A stretch of DNA of 64,000 nucleotides from Chrysomallon squamiferum (Eukaryota > Mollusca > Gastropoda > Neomphalida > Peltospiridae). Positions 1 to 19,680 of this stretch are shown here, piece after piece. The notes under the pieces were generated by a model. That model was not told the origin of the DNA, did not search any database, and worked only from the letters and a program-made list of their open reading frames with translations. Location: NCBI GenBank assembly GCA_012295275.1, contig CM022677.1, positions 46,069 to 110,068 on the forward strand. Direction: 5' to 3'. The position numbers and the translations under genes are program-made. Positions within the stretch are counted from its first letter, which is position 1. Each line of letters opens with the position of its first letter.

Positions 1-7776
<7,776 letters not shown>

Positions 7777-8136
7777 TTTCTCACATCACTTACAACATAC
7801 AGGACGTGACCTTTGTTACGCGTAGACAATAGAGGGTTGTGGTTTACGAGATGGAGGGACGGGCAGTAGATGTAAGGAGGTTTGATAATGAAGTGGCTTG
7901 CTGTACTCTTTATAAGGATGACGATGATGATGATAATGATGATGATGATGATACAAATTAAAAAAAGAAAATGAAGAAGAAAAAGAACAGCAACAACTAC
8001 AACTCTAGAAATCAGTGTTATGGTCTCTACTGACAGAAATATTTAGCATTAATAAAATATATTTTGCACCCTGCAAAAAGTAGATGCTTTTGTCGATTCA
8101 TTCTTCTTCTTCATCATCTTCTCCTTCTTCTTCTAC

Positions 8137-8139
<3 letters not shown>

Positions 8140-8219
<80 letters not shown>

Positions 8220-8220
8220 G

Positions 8221-8267
<47 letters not shown>
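8140..8267. repeat. (TTA)n microsatellite
   Basis: About 40 TTA units with one GTTGTTA interruption. It directly precedes the Ig exon at 8282 and would form the end of its upstream intron. Confidence 0.95.
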
Positions 8268-8281
8268 AAATGTACCTCAAG

Positions 8282-8566
8282 AAAAACCAGTAATAAAAGA
8301 TTACGACTCTGGCGTCCCAGTTCGAGAAGGAGACGTTTTAAAAATGTCGCGTGAAGTCACAGGAGGAAAGCCACTCGTCTCTGACGTCATATTTGTTTGT
8401 GACGGAATTAACACGAAAACGAATCTTGTTACCATTGCAGACGTGATGACTAGATACATCACTTTTCAAATGCTAAGAACTCACCAGAATAAAATATGTC
8501 AGTGTACAGCTAAACACGTCACAAACAAATATCTTCTGTCAACAAGCTTATCTCTTTTTGTTAACT
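8282..8566 (+). CDS. Orphan Ig-like domain exon
   Basis: Acceptor acctcaag ends at 8281 and donor GTAAGT begins at 8567. 94 open codons are flanked by 2 and 1 bases (phase 1-1). The peptide has the I-set pattern VREGDVLK, EVTGGKPL, VIFVC, then ICQCTAKHVTNKY and SLSLFV at the end. The B-strand position where Cys is expected (LSC-type) is Arg, codon CGT at residue 23, one transition from TGT; Cys is kept at 39, 72 and 74. I find no signal-peptide, second Ig or transmembrane exon on this strand nearby. It may belong to a gene whose other exons I missed, or be a stranded exon of the neighbouring receptor family in reverse orientation. Confidence 0.55.
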
Positions 8567-8639
8567 GTAAGTATATTAATATTACTACATTGTACAAACA
8601 ACTATTTATTCAAAACTATTTATATATTCATTTGTTGTT

Positions 8640-9510
8640 ATTAATTTATAGTTATTATTTATTACACATTTATTTATTAATTAGTGATTTATTTATTCAT
8701 TCATTTATTTGTTCATTATTAATTTATTGTTTCAAGTAGTCTCTTATTAACTTGGTTTGCAAAAATAACATGAAAATAAAAACACTATTATTTTTTTTTT
8801 CTTTATTCCAACATTTTGTCTTTGTGTCACTCTGTTAATTCGTTCATCTGCCTAAAGTCAAATTAAAATTCAAACACTTTCATAGCACTTATAATCTCAC
8901 TCTACAAAAATAAAATATTCTCTTTTAGTTCTTTCTCCTGCAATAGTTCTGACGTTTTTGTGAACTCTCGTGTCAATGGGTTACAATGGGAGATATCTCT
9001 GTTTGTTTAAAAACAACGTCAGTTTATTATGAAGCACACTCGAGTAGATACTCCAACACTTGAGTTCATTCTAATAATAGCGAGTAATACAGCTACACAG
9101 CAATGAATAAACATAGGTCACCTTGACTTTGTTTAAATTACATTAAAATAAATTAATACCTTAACTTTGTTAACAAAACTGTAGTAAAATAATTTAAATA
9201 GCGTAGCTCTACTAGCATTGTTATATCAAAATGAAAATACTATTTATTTATGCTATTAAATGAATACTTTAAATTATCTCAGTATCATTCACCTTAATTT
9301 ATTTAATCACTTTATTTAATTCACATGCGACTGAAGTTTGTCACTGTTCTTTAAATCTAATCCAATTTTCACGTTATAAAAAAAAATAAAAACATTAAAA
9401 AAAATAAAAGTATAAAGAATGAAGTGTTTTGATATACAGTTTGTTTAATTAAACGTGTTGGTTAGACGTGGATAGACTGAATTAGAATCTGCTTGAAAAG
9501 TTGCGCCTGG
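8640..9510. repeat. Segmental duplicate D1 (copy a)
   Basis: Shared with 10690-11795 in the same order: a TTCATTATTAAT segment, CTTATTAAC-TGGTTT, TGCAATAGTT, GAAGCACACTCGAGTAG, ACTTGAGTTCATTCTA, AGCGAGTAA, and GTTGGTTAGACGTGG near the end. It contains no open frame and lies just 3' of the orphan Ig exon. Confidence 0.7.
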
Positions 9511-10690
9511 AATGAAGGAAAGAAATAAAATAAAATGTGAGAATGAATGAAATAGTAACATAACTTAACAAAACTAAGAACGAAGAATGAAACTGAAAGC
9601 AGAAGTTTGAAGCGAAATTAAAAGAAATAACGAAGTGAAGAAAGAAAGTAGAACGAAGTAAAGAAAGCAACAACCTGAACAAATAACATAAGAAAGGAAA
9701 TGAGATATAAAAATAAACGGAGTAAAGAACAAAAGAAAGATTCGAATGTGAGAAAAATACGACAATAACGCGCGCACACCCACATCCACACAGACAGATA
9801 AAGAAACGAATAGTTAATTAAATATATTTAATTAGATACAAATTATTATCTCTAATAGCTACTAAAAATTAACACATTTATCAAACATGATAACTGGAAG
9901 AATAACTATGTATACTGTAATTATTTATCGCATATTGTGATTAAAATAATACACGTTCCGATAGTTCCGAATGTTTGTTATTGTAATGACGTCAACAATG
10001 CTGTTACGTTTCAATATGTTTATAGGACTCGAGGCGATACTACGCATTTTTTTATTTCTGCAAAATTTGTTTTAAAATGTAAGTAAAATATCGTTTCGTG
10101 ATATGTATGAACATATTTGATGTTGACACAAAGCATTTATAAAATGTTTAAATATTTGACTGTAAAGTTTGTAAAAGAGGTAAGTGTTATTTGTTTTTTA
10201 ATATACAGCTTGCACTCATGTACGGTTGTTCCTTGCTTTCCATTTCTTATTGCATGTCTATTAATTGCATAATTTCTGAACAGTGTATTTATTTATTTAT
10301 ATATTTCCATATATTTATTTATTCATTCATTGAATCATCTATTTTCTTCAGAAATTATATCACTTGTGTGTGTGAGTGTGTGTGTGTGTTAGTGTGTGTG
10401 TGAGTGTGTGTGTGTGTTAGTGCGTCTGTGTGTGTGTGTGTCTATATTTGTGCACGTGTTGGTATGTGTATGTCTAGGTGAGTGTGCAAACAAAAAATAA
10501 AACATTGTTTGACTGTGAGGATATGACACATTAAACATCGACCATTATTTTAGACTAAACGTTTAAGAATACGTTATTAAAATATATAAATGAGAGACAG
10601 AGAGAGAGAGATATAAAAGAAAAAGAGAGACGGAGACACAGTCACACCGAGACAGTATGTATGACAGAGAATGTGTGTAGTTTATTTATT
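9511..10690. other. Stretch without a recognisable gene
   Basis: AT-rich and purine-rich (GAAAGAAA-like) from 9511 to 9770, then ordinary AT-rich sequence, a TTTA run near 10290, an imperfect (GT)n tract at about 10366-10490 and a GA-rich patch at 10590-10670. I see no exon with good splice sites. Confidence 0.6.
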
Positions 10691-11795
10691 TAAAATTCTC
10701 TTAAATATACATTAATTTGTTCATATTCACTTTTAGTTATTTTTTATTCACACATTCATGTACGAATTATTGATATGCTTATTCGTTTATTTATTTATTC
10801 ATTATTAATGATTTCCTTCTGGTAGTGCCTTATTAACATGGTTTCAAAAAATAGAATAAAATAAAACATAGTGATTTAATTTTCTTTCTTCCTTCATTTT
10901 GTCTTTGTCTGTTATTCGTTCATCTTCCTAAAGAACTAATTGATATTCAGGCAACTTGATTACACATATAATCTCACACTACATAAATAAAATCGTTTTC
11001 TTTTAAGCGTCTGTCGTGCAATAGTTATGATGTTATCCGTAAACAGTCAGGTCCTGGTCTCAATTGGAAGCGACTAGAAAGAATGATAACTCTATTTGCT
11101 TAGTTTATTGTGAAGCACACTCGAGTAGTTGCACTGACACTTGAGTTCATTCTAGTAACAGCGAGTAAAGCAGCAAAGCAGAGGTGATTTAACTTTGTTT
11201 ACCTTTCATTATAATGAATTAATATCTTTACTTTGATAACAAACTATAGTAAAATAATTTAAATATTCTATATTTGTTAATACTATTATATCAGAATATT
11301 TATTTATTTAGAGGAACACTTTAAATTCACCTTAATTTCTTTATCATATTTAATTCACATGTGACTGTATCTGTGTACGCACACGCATATAATTATGTCT
11401 ACAAGAATGTAGACAAGTTATACATAGACTGAGTGTATTAATGCGTCCACAATATTTAGTGTTTTGCTTATTAAACGGACATGTGTGTGTGTGTGTGTGT
11501 ATATATATATTTAGTAAAGATATATGTGTATCTATGTTTTTAAGTATAGAAGATGTACAAATTCCTCATTTACCTTAAAATAATGTTATTTACCTTTGGT
11601 TAAAATATTTCGCTGTTCAAGAATTGTTACATTCAGTGTATAACTTGTGTAGTTATAATTAGACTTAACTCTACTTAAAAATGCAGAAGATAAGGCAGAT
11701 TCAGTATCCGTACTACTGTCTATTCAAGATGTTGGTTAGACGTGGTTGCACTGGACCAGAATTTTATTTAAAAAGTTATTGTATATCCTGGTATT
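10690..11795. repeat. Segmental duplicate D1 (copy b)
   Basis: Second copy of 8640-9510 (landmarks as given there), lengthened by AT-rich and (GT)n insertions near 11480-11510. Where copy a is preceded by an Ig exon, this copy is preceded by a GA-rich patch, so the exon is missing or replaced. Confidence 0.65.
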
Positions 11796-11989
11796 TTCAC
11801 TCTTTGTCGTAAATCTATTTAAAATCCTAGTTAAACACATCTACAGTTTGTTTGTTATTTATCTATTTATACATTTTGGTAGACTCTTGAAGAGTCAGGC
11901 TGTGTTTTGACATATTCAACACTGATTTACTCACATCAAAACACACATTCTTTCTATCTAGGAACACATCCATCTCTCTTTCTTAAACA

Positions 11990-12008
11990 TATGTACATCT
12001 ATATTTGA

Positions 12009-12039
<31 letters not shown>

Positions 12040-12240
12040 AACGTCTGTGTTGTGTGTTGTATATATATATACATACACACACATATATATGAGTGGTTAA
12101 GCAAGACATTTAGATGTCTGTGTGTATGTATATATATATGTAAGTGTTCTTGTGTGTGCGTATATGTGCGTATATGAGTGTGTGTGTGTGTGTCTTTGTG
12201 TGTGTGTGTGTTTCTCTGTGTGTGTTTGTGTGTGTGCGTA
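11990..12240. repeat. (GT)n / (AT)n compound tract
   Basis: Several GT runs separated by AT runs. Open frames on both strands here are Val/Cys or His/Thr repeats and are not genes. Confidence 0.85.
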
Positions 12241-12596
12241 TTCACTTGGTACCAAACAATAGATGTCGTTTTATTCATGTTTCTCTACAAAGCAAACATC
12301 TGTGTCGAGGCCTCCATGTTTATCATTGATTGCAAACGTCTGGTTTCACTATCGACAGGAAAATATTTAATTTGTTTCATCATTTTAAGAAGGTTAATGT
12401 AAGAGAGTTCGGTTAATGGGTCATTGTGTGTTTTGTCAATCCGTTGATACTTTTTTTTATTTTTCGACCGTTACTCTTTAAAGAAATATATGTTTCGTAG
12501 AACTGTCGGTAATGGTCATTACGTTATAAAAAAAAGTCTCATTTTTCCTGTCTTCATATTTTAAACTGCACTGCCAGGGATCAAGCGACAGTCGAC

Positions 12597-12655
12597 ATGG
12601 GCGAAATAATCTCTCTCGTAGTAAATTTCGCCTTACTATTAACCGACGGCAAAGT
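12597..12655 (+). CDS. Possible signal-peptide first exon
   Basis: ATG at 12597 (context gtcgacATGG) opens 19 codons plus two bases before a GTAAGT donor at 12656. The peptide is MGEIISLVVNFALLLTDGK: short, with a continuous hydrophobic core and a polar end resembling a signal-peptide cleavage region. Phase 2, unlike the receptor gene at the left end. I could not find a matching downstream exon, so this is a candidate only. Confidence 0.3.
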
Positions 12656-12664
12656 GTAAGTCAC

Positions 12665-12742
12665 TTCTTTATTTATTTGTTTGTTTGTTTGTTTGTTTGT
12701 TTATTTATTTATTTGTTTGTTTGTTTATTTATTTATTTATAT

Positions 12743-12775
<33 letters not shown>

Positions 12776-12780
12776 TTTGT
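12665..12780. repeat. (TTTG)n / (TTTA)n microsatellite
   Basis: Alternating TTTG and TTTA tetranucleotide blocks immediately after the 12655 donor. Confidence 0.9.
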
Positions 12781-13124
12781 TATTTGAAATAGATCACTTG
12801 GAAATTAAATTAAGTGAACATTGTATTGAATATCAGAGACAAATTTGAACTGCAGTCTGTTTGTCTGTGAGAACTTCTTCAAAAGTACTCTCTGCTTCTC
12901 AACCTGTGATGTCTAGTAAATTCTAAGTATAATAATTTATTTGCATTTGTTATATAAATCTCAAGAAAACAAAGTCGATAAATAAATCATATACCGGATC
13001 TTATTTCTATGTTCAACAATCAGTAAATACATCCATAATTTACGTACATTTTATTTTTATTTTTAAAGCGAAATAAAAAAGTAAACAGAAACAAAAAGTA
13101 TCAATGAACGAATAAATTTTTAAT

Positions 13125-13129
<5 letters not shown>

Positions 13130-13188
<59 letters not shown>

Positions 13189-13205
13189 TACATACATACA
13201 TACAG
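13130..13205. repeat. (AT)n, (AC)n, (ATAC)n compound microsatellite
   Basis: AT, then AC, then CATA units. The surrounding 12780-13620 has no supported gene. Confidence 0.9.
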
Positions 13206-13619
13206 CGGGTGCACTAGTTGTGTCGGAGATCCATTCGTACGGACTGACGTAAGGCAGTTTTCGATACAAGTCAGAATTACCACAGCCTAAGTCACGTACA
13301 TAACCTAAACCACCCTAAAATCATAGGAACATATCAGAAACAGAACTAAACCATTACAAAATGAAAGGGAAAACGTAATAATAGTACAGAAAGATGACAA
13401 ATGAAACTTTTTAATAATGTGTAGATTCACTTCTAATGTATTCACTTTCCTTTTCTTCGACGCTCTGCCATGGGAACAGTCTGCCTTTCGTTTGGAAGAT
13501 TAACTGAAGAATAAAAAGTCCCAAAAGTGTCATATTGTATATTGATATATACTGACGTATACTGATTATCTACAAATGTTTTATATACCAACTAAAAACA
13601 TTATTAAAAATAAATAAAT

Positions 13620-13626
13620 AAATAAT

Positions 13627-13661
<35 letters not shown>

Positions 13662-13662
13662 C

Positions 13663-13704
<42 letters not shown>

Positions 13705-13732
13705 TAATAATAATAATAATAATAATAATAAA
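13620..13732. repeat. (AAC)n(AAT)n microsatellite
   Basis: About 13 AAC units followed by about 22 AAT units. Confidence 0.95.
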
Positions 13733-13739
13733 GCAATGA

Positions 13740-14120
13740 GCTGATTATATACATTTTACACGTATCTGTTTGACAGAAAACAATCCATTAGAAAGGAAAG
13801 TTTCAAATCAAATGAAGTGTGCATGACGTCATCACTGCGTCTGACGTCACCAGAAATCCCAAAAGTAAACAAATATAAAAATAAATGAATGAATATATTA
13901 ATAAATAAATAAAGAGAAAAGTATGAAAAATAAATAAAAATAAGTGATGACTGAAACTGAGAATATTAACACAGAACCTAAACTTAGTGTCTTTAATAAT
14001 TTTCACTGGACGTCTGAACACGACGTCATACACGTCAGACACGTGTTCATATCTTTGTGTCAGTGTAGACCCGTCCAGTATTTTATCTGACTTTGAAGAT
14101 TCATCATTCGTGATAAGATA
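13740..14120 (-). pseudogene. Fragment of a BTB-BACK-PHR gene (PHR part and 3' flank)
   Basis: The reverse strand encodes KILDGSTLTQRYEHV, then a YDVVFRRPVK-I-KDTK stretch matching the middle of the PHR domain of the gene at 55009-56565. After about 45 matching residues similarity stops. The following sequence instead matches the 3' flank of the other copies, including two TGACGTCA sites and the TCCATTAGAAAG word also seen at 24990-25020. Most of the gene is absent. This is the third and most broken member of the family in the window. Confidence 0.65.
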
Positions 14121-14590
14121 AATAGGAAGATACAGAACACAGACATATACACACACACACACACACATACATACATACATGCATACATACACACACACAT
14201 ATACTTGCAGAGATAATTTTCAATCACAGACCATATTTAATATACATATGTATATTATTTCTCTTTTAATATTATTTTATTGTTTATTGAGTTGCAGACA
14301 AAAAAAAAAAAAAAAAAATAAAACAAGTTCAAACCACATAGATAAAAACAATTGATTTATGTAGTCTTCTTTTCACTATCTGTAAATATATGATTCACTG
14401 CACAGGTTTTAATATTCAAAATAAGAGTATTTTTAATACTATTATTATTAAATGTATCGTTTTTCATTCGTTCAATTTAAAAGACACCATACTCTCCAGT
14501 TCAGTATTCAAGTTTATACAAGATTTATATTTGGCGGCGTGAACTCTATTATTTTACACAGTCCATGTACAAACCAGTTGTTGTGTCTTA

Positions 14591-15050
14591 TTAATATATT
14601 ATTACAGATTGTGACAGTCATTTTATAAAATTAATATATTATTACAGATTGTGACAGTCATGTTATAAAATTAATGTATTATTACAGATTGTGACAGTCA
14701 TTTTATAAAATTAATATATTATTACAGATTGTGACAGTCATTTTATAAAATTAATATATTATTATAGATTGTGACAGTCATTTTATAAAATTAATATATT
14801 ATTACAGATTGTGACAGTCATTTTATAAAATTAATATATTATTACAGATTGTGACAGTCATTTTATAAAATTAATGTATTATTACAGATTGTGACTGTCA
14901 TTTTATAAAATTAATATATTATTACAGATTGTGACAGTCATTTTATAAAATTAATATATTATTACAGATTGTGACAGTCATTTTATAAAATTAATATATT
15001 ATTACAGATTGTGACTGTCATTTTATAAAACTAATGTATTATGAATACCG
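14591..15050. repeat. 40-bp tandem repeat, 11 full copies
   Basis: Units start at 14591 and every 40 bases to 14991, with a partial copy at 15031. Each unit contains TTAATATATTATTACAGATT and TGACAGTCATTTTATAAAA with only single-base variants. The homogeneity suggests recent amplification. Confidence 0.95.
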
Positions 15051-15779
15051 AATTAAAAAAGTTAACACCTTTGTTACAAAGAAAAACTGTAATTCAAAAA
15101 AGAAAAAGAGAAGAGCGAGATAAATAACAACGTGTTAAGTTAAAATTCTTACAACACAATTATGTATGTTTTTCAAGTTATTAATGCTACTGACATAATA
15201 TTTGATATTTTCTTCTCAAAATAAGGTAGACAAACAGATTACAAAGTAGCTGTATTCCTAACAATACTTGATATGTAATAATTAAGTGTTAGATTGGGAA
15301 ATAAAGTAATTTGTCGACTGAGAATAATAACATTTACTGAATTAGATTAGTTACGCATTTTGAGTTTATGTGATATTATTTCCTATTTCAGTTTGTGTTC
15401 TGAAGATGCGTGTTTTAATTCAGGATATTACAGATCATGTTTCGTATTTTCTTTTGTGTGCACGCTCGAGTTAGTTGGAGCAAGGGACTGATTCACAAAA
15501 ATCACAGAGGAGAGGAACAGGACCGGTACTGAGAGTTCAGTGCTTTTAGGGTGAAGGAAAAAACAAATATATTCTTGTGCCATTTTGTCTTATTTTTGTT
15601 TCTTTATTTGTTTCTTTGTATCTTTCTTGTTTTACTTTTTTATTTATTTATTTGATATGCTCGATTTGATTTAAGTTTTCTAACATTTCGTAACCTATAA
15701 GCAGATAGACATGATGCCTATAGTGCTAAAAATAAATATTGTGACGTCATCTTTGTAAAATAGTTTACAGTGCAAATCA

Positions 15780-15848
<69 letters not shown>

Positions 15849-16620
15849 GAGTTTTAGTGCAGTAAGAACATTAACACCAACTTCTATAATATAGATAGAT
15901 TGATAGATTATGTTTCATTGATACAACAGAAATGTTACACATCGCTACACAAATAAAGTATGTACTTATTGATTTGATGTAGTTAATAAGTAAATGAAAA
16001 CATATAAAAAGAAAACATATAAATAAATAAATAAATTAATAAATCAATAGATACATAAATAAAATAAAGAAGCTATGAGTTTAACCTTTAATAAGTGTCG
16101 TAAGAAATGTGTTAAGAAATAGTTGATAATATGAAAGCGATTCATGTCGAACATTAAACTTTATTACACACAGTGTCGTGAGAGAGTGACATTTCATTTT
16201 ATATCAAAAACAGATTACAATGATCACTACCTTCACGTGTGTGAAAGTGACTGAAGGAAATGCAATGTTATTTAAATAAACGCAGTGTTATTTAAATAAA
16301 CTGGTTCATGTTCAGAATAGAATCTGTCGCCTGAATTCAGAGAGAGATAAAACCTATGTGTTTACACTGCTATGTTTGTTAGTTTTCTCTGACTGAATTA
16401 CATAAGTCTAAAAATATCGTGTTTATAACACTCGTAGCGATTATACAAGAACAGCTGTGTTTAACAGAGTCGAGTATTTCAATGTGTCTGTCCGACTGCG
16501 TGCATAAAATAATACAAGGCACTTAAAATAATAATAATAATACAAATAAAATAATAATAATAATAATAATAATCATTTTTACGATCATCATCATCATCAT
16601 CATAATAATGCCGTTTCTGA
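15051..16620. other. Stretch without a recognisable gene
   Basis: AT-rich single-copy-looking sequence, a (CA)n tract at 15785-15844, TAAA repeats near 16020 and AAT/ATC repeats at 16525-16605. One TGACGTCA at 15742. No exon supported. Confidence 0.6.
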
Positions 16621-16625
16621 GTTGT

Positions 16626-16633
16626 AAATATAT

Positions 16634-16710
<77 letters not shown>

Positions 16711-16744
16711 ACTAGATAAATAACACATCAACAAGAATGCAGTT

Positions 16745-16793
<49 letters not shown>
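16626..16793. repeat. (AT)n and (GA)n microsatellites
   Basis: An AT tract of about 80 bp (16627-16708) and a GA tract of about 46 bp (16746-16793). Confidence 0.95.
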
Positions 16794-16795
<2 letters not shown>

Positions 16796-16854
16796 GTTTA
16801 AAGTAGGAGATGTTTGTGTTGAATACAGAACAGAAAATCACGAATATCAGAATA

Positions 16855-17005
16855 TTCCGATAAATGTAACCATGGTTACCTCTAAGCCTCCGTATTTCAC
16901 TGTTGTTAGTTATATACTGATCACATGATTCGTTTTTCCATGTAAACCTGACATCATCGTTTGTGTTGTTTGTTGACATGTAAAAAACATTGTTCCGTTT
17001 TATTT
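16855..17005 (-). pseudogene. Relic of an Ig-like exon
   Basis: On the reverse strand GGAACAATGTTTTTTACATG aligns with GGTACGATGTTTATTACGTG of the disabled exon at 6437-6095 (GTMF-x-TC, the B-strand cysteine). About 30 bases later, in another frame, DDVRFTWKNESCD parallels SDIKFVHK. The two halves are out of frame and no proper exon end is found; a (GA)n tract interrupts the 3' side. Similarity is short, so this is a moderate call. Confidence 0.4.
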
Positions 17006-17074
17006 CCCTCAGTTGTGACTGTCTGCGGACCACTTGATATACAAAGCAGTACCAATGTTTATTAATAGCAGTAG

Positions 17075-17460
17075 TAGTAATAGTAGCGGTAGCAGCTGTA
17101 GTAGCAGTAGCAGTAGTAGTAGCAGTAGTAGTGCAGTACCGATGTCAATTTCACCTTAAACAGTGCTGTTGTTGTTGTACTGAAAGAAATAAAGAGGCAT
17201 GCCTGTGTGTCTACGTCACTCTACTATAATAATAATAGTAACAGTAACAATAATAATAACAATAACAATAATAATAACAACAACGACGACGTTGATGATG
17301 ATGATAGTAATAATAATAATAACAATAACAGCAACAGTAACTGTAACAATAACAACAATAATTATGGTGATGACGATGATGACGGCGACGACGACAACAA
17401 CAACAATAACAACAACAACAACAACAGCAACAACAACAATAATAATAATAGCACTGGATG
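17075..17460. repeat. (TAG/CAG)n and (AAC/AAT/GAT)n trinucleotide field
   Basis: TAG/CAG units at 17075-17132 and AAC/AAT/GAT/GAC units at 17222-17452. The open frames are poly-Asn/Asp artefacts. Confidence 0.9.
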
Positions 17461-17799
17461 GATCAAACCCCGACAGCTTTTTTCCTTTTCTCTCCTCCGC
17501 CGAGTGGGGCCGAGCAGAGCCGAGCTGAGCTGAGGTGGGTTCCCATGGCAGCGCTGAGAAGAAGGTTAGAAAACTGGGTCGCGGTACTCGCTAACGATGT
17601 CCATTGCATTTTAAACACGTCACCAAAACAAAAAATTTAAAAAAAGCAATGACAATGACACATTACAGTTCATCACCACGAAAAACGAAACGCTGTTCAC
17701 TACAACAACAACAAAAATAATAATGCTAATTTCATATAAAATGACTCTGAACGCAGAATAACTACGAGACCCTTTCCGATAAAACACCATTCTATTATT

Positions 17800-17952
17800 A
17801 TCACTACTACAACAACAACTACTACTGCTACTACTACTGCTACTCCTACTCCTGCTACTCTATTGCTTGCTACTGCTACTAATACTAATACCACTACCGC
17901 TACCACTACTACAACAACAACAACAAAAGCTACTACTACTACTACAACTATG
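17800..17952. repeat. (ACT)n trinucleotide field
   Basis: ACT/ACA/GCT units; no gene. Confidence 0.85.
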
Positions 17953-17972
17953 TATTGATTTATTTATTGATT

Positions 17973-18150
17973 AGTGAGCTCAAAATGAGAGAAATAAAAT
18001 CATGTCACAAAATCAAAGAGATAAAATAAAATCAGGTTATTTAAATTAAATTAAATTTACATAGTCTTCTTCAGATTGTTTGTGAAAATTTCAGGTGATT
18101 TTCTAACTTTGATTTTGTTTTTATTTTATTTCTCTCATTCTGAACTCACC
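17973..18150. repeat. Long inverted repeat (hairpin or MITE-like)
   Basis: The left arm (about 17973-18036) and the reverse complement of the right arm (about 18091-18150) share GTGAG-TC-AATGAGAGAAATAAAAT and then an AAAATCAAAG...AAAATCA block. The loop is about 55 bp and AT-rich. No open frame. Confidence 0.7.
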
Positions 18151-19211
18151 AGAGTAAGTTTCCAGGTATGGACACATCAAGGTATTATATAATTAATTTA
18201 TAGCCATACAAAACTAATATAAGTAAAAAGTAAATGTAAAGCATATCTTCAGAACAGCTGTAGTTTTGGAGTCATGCTGAAATACTGTTAAATTACGTTT
18301 TGAAATATTTTATCTGTTGAATTTTCAGTTATTAATATTATTAGTCCAGTATTACTAAGTTAAAACATCTTGGATTTACTGAACAAACAAACAAAAAAAT
18401 AACCCACTAGAACCCCCCCAAAATGTAAATAAAATTATAAAATATTAAAATAATTCTAAAAAAAAAAACTTGAACAAAAGAAGATATTTAAAAAAACAAC
18501 AACAAAAAAGCAACAAAAAAACAAAACAAACAAACAACAATAACAAACCAACAGCTTATAATCATTGCATAACTATAATCATTAAAGATTTGACTATTTG
18601 TTTATTTTTAACTGACTATTTGAGTTAGAAGTGTTACATGTTATTGTTTCAGTTCTGTCTGTGTACAAAACTCAAAATTAATCTAAGAATACATCTGTGT
18701 GTATATGTTTGTGTGCATACACACAGCCACAGAGAAATTAAATATTTAATCATGATAAAATTTTAACTGAAAATAAAATGAAAACTGATGTGAAAACCTG
18801 CTACCAGACTGTGTCACTGTTTTGTTTTACTGTTTTGGTTGTTCATATATATTTGTATGTGTTTATGTGTGTGTTAATATTATTATCAGTATAAATCAGT
18901 AGAATATAAATAATTACGAACTGTATGAACAGAAATATTACAGTGTTTTCAGGATGCAATCTGATACCATGAACCTATTTCATCAAATGTCCCTCACTTA
19001 GTTGTTCACTTAATAGTTATCTAATGAATGATTTCACAAACAGATTGTACTCCTAGACAACTGTAGATGTAGTAAGCACAGTAAACTTAAAAGCTGACTC
19101 TAAGAGCACATGGATTTAAGACAGCAACAAATTAGGCTTAATGAGGTTTTATAGTATTTATTTATTTACTTATTTATTTATTTATCTTCATCTTTATCTT
19201 TATTATTATTA

Positions 19212-19261
<50 letters not shown>

Positions 19262-19680
19262 GAAAATATTATAAGACTTTACAGTTTACATTTATTTGTT
19301 AATATATAAATAGTTCATTGTTTATTTAACACATACTGCACTATGACATGCTATTTAAACTCTTAGTTGTCATGACAAAGAAAATGTTTGTTCACTTATA
19401 ATTAATAGTTTGTATTTATTTATATATAAATTTCTCAGTTATTCTGGCAATTAATAATACTAACACTAATGGTATAAATAATAATAACAGCAAAAATTAC
19501 AATAAAATTCTAGTAAAAGAACAATAAAATATATTTATGTGCTGTTTGAAAGATAAAATCAGAATTTTGAAATTTACTTAATGAATAATTTACAAATTAC
19601 ATTGTCCGACAAGTTATTTATACCTTTTTATATTTGTTAGAAACACGTCTTCGTATACCTTTTTATTTTATGTTATATAT
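18151..19680. other. AT-rich stretch without a recognisable gene
   Basis: Contains an A-rich patch (18370-18545), a TTTA/ATT microsatellite at 19150-19262, and otherwise plain AT-rich sequence. Nothing supported. Confidence 0.6.

Noticed and set aside
8064-8354. 96-codon plus-strand frame of Ile repeats
   Set aside because: It is the (TTA)n tract; the frame of the Ig exon that follows is a different one.
10191-10403. 70-codon plus-strand frame after a possible acceptor, possible membrane exon
   Set aside because: The hydrophobic part is Ile/Tyr/Phe from TTTA repeats and no donor in a matching phase follows.
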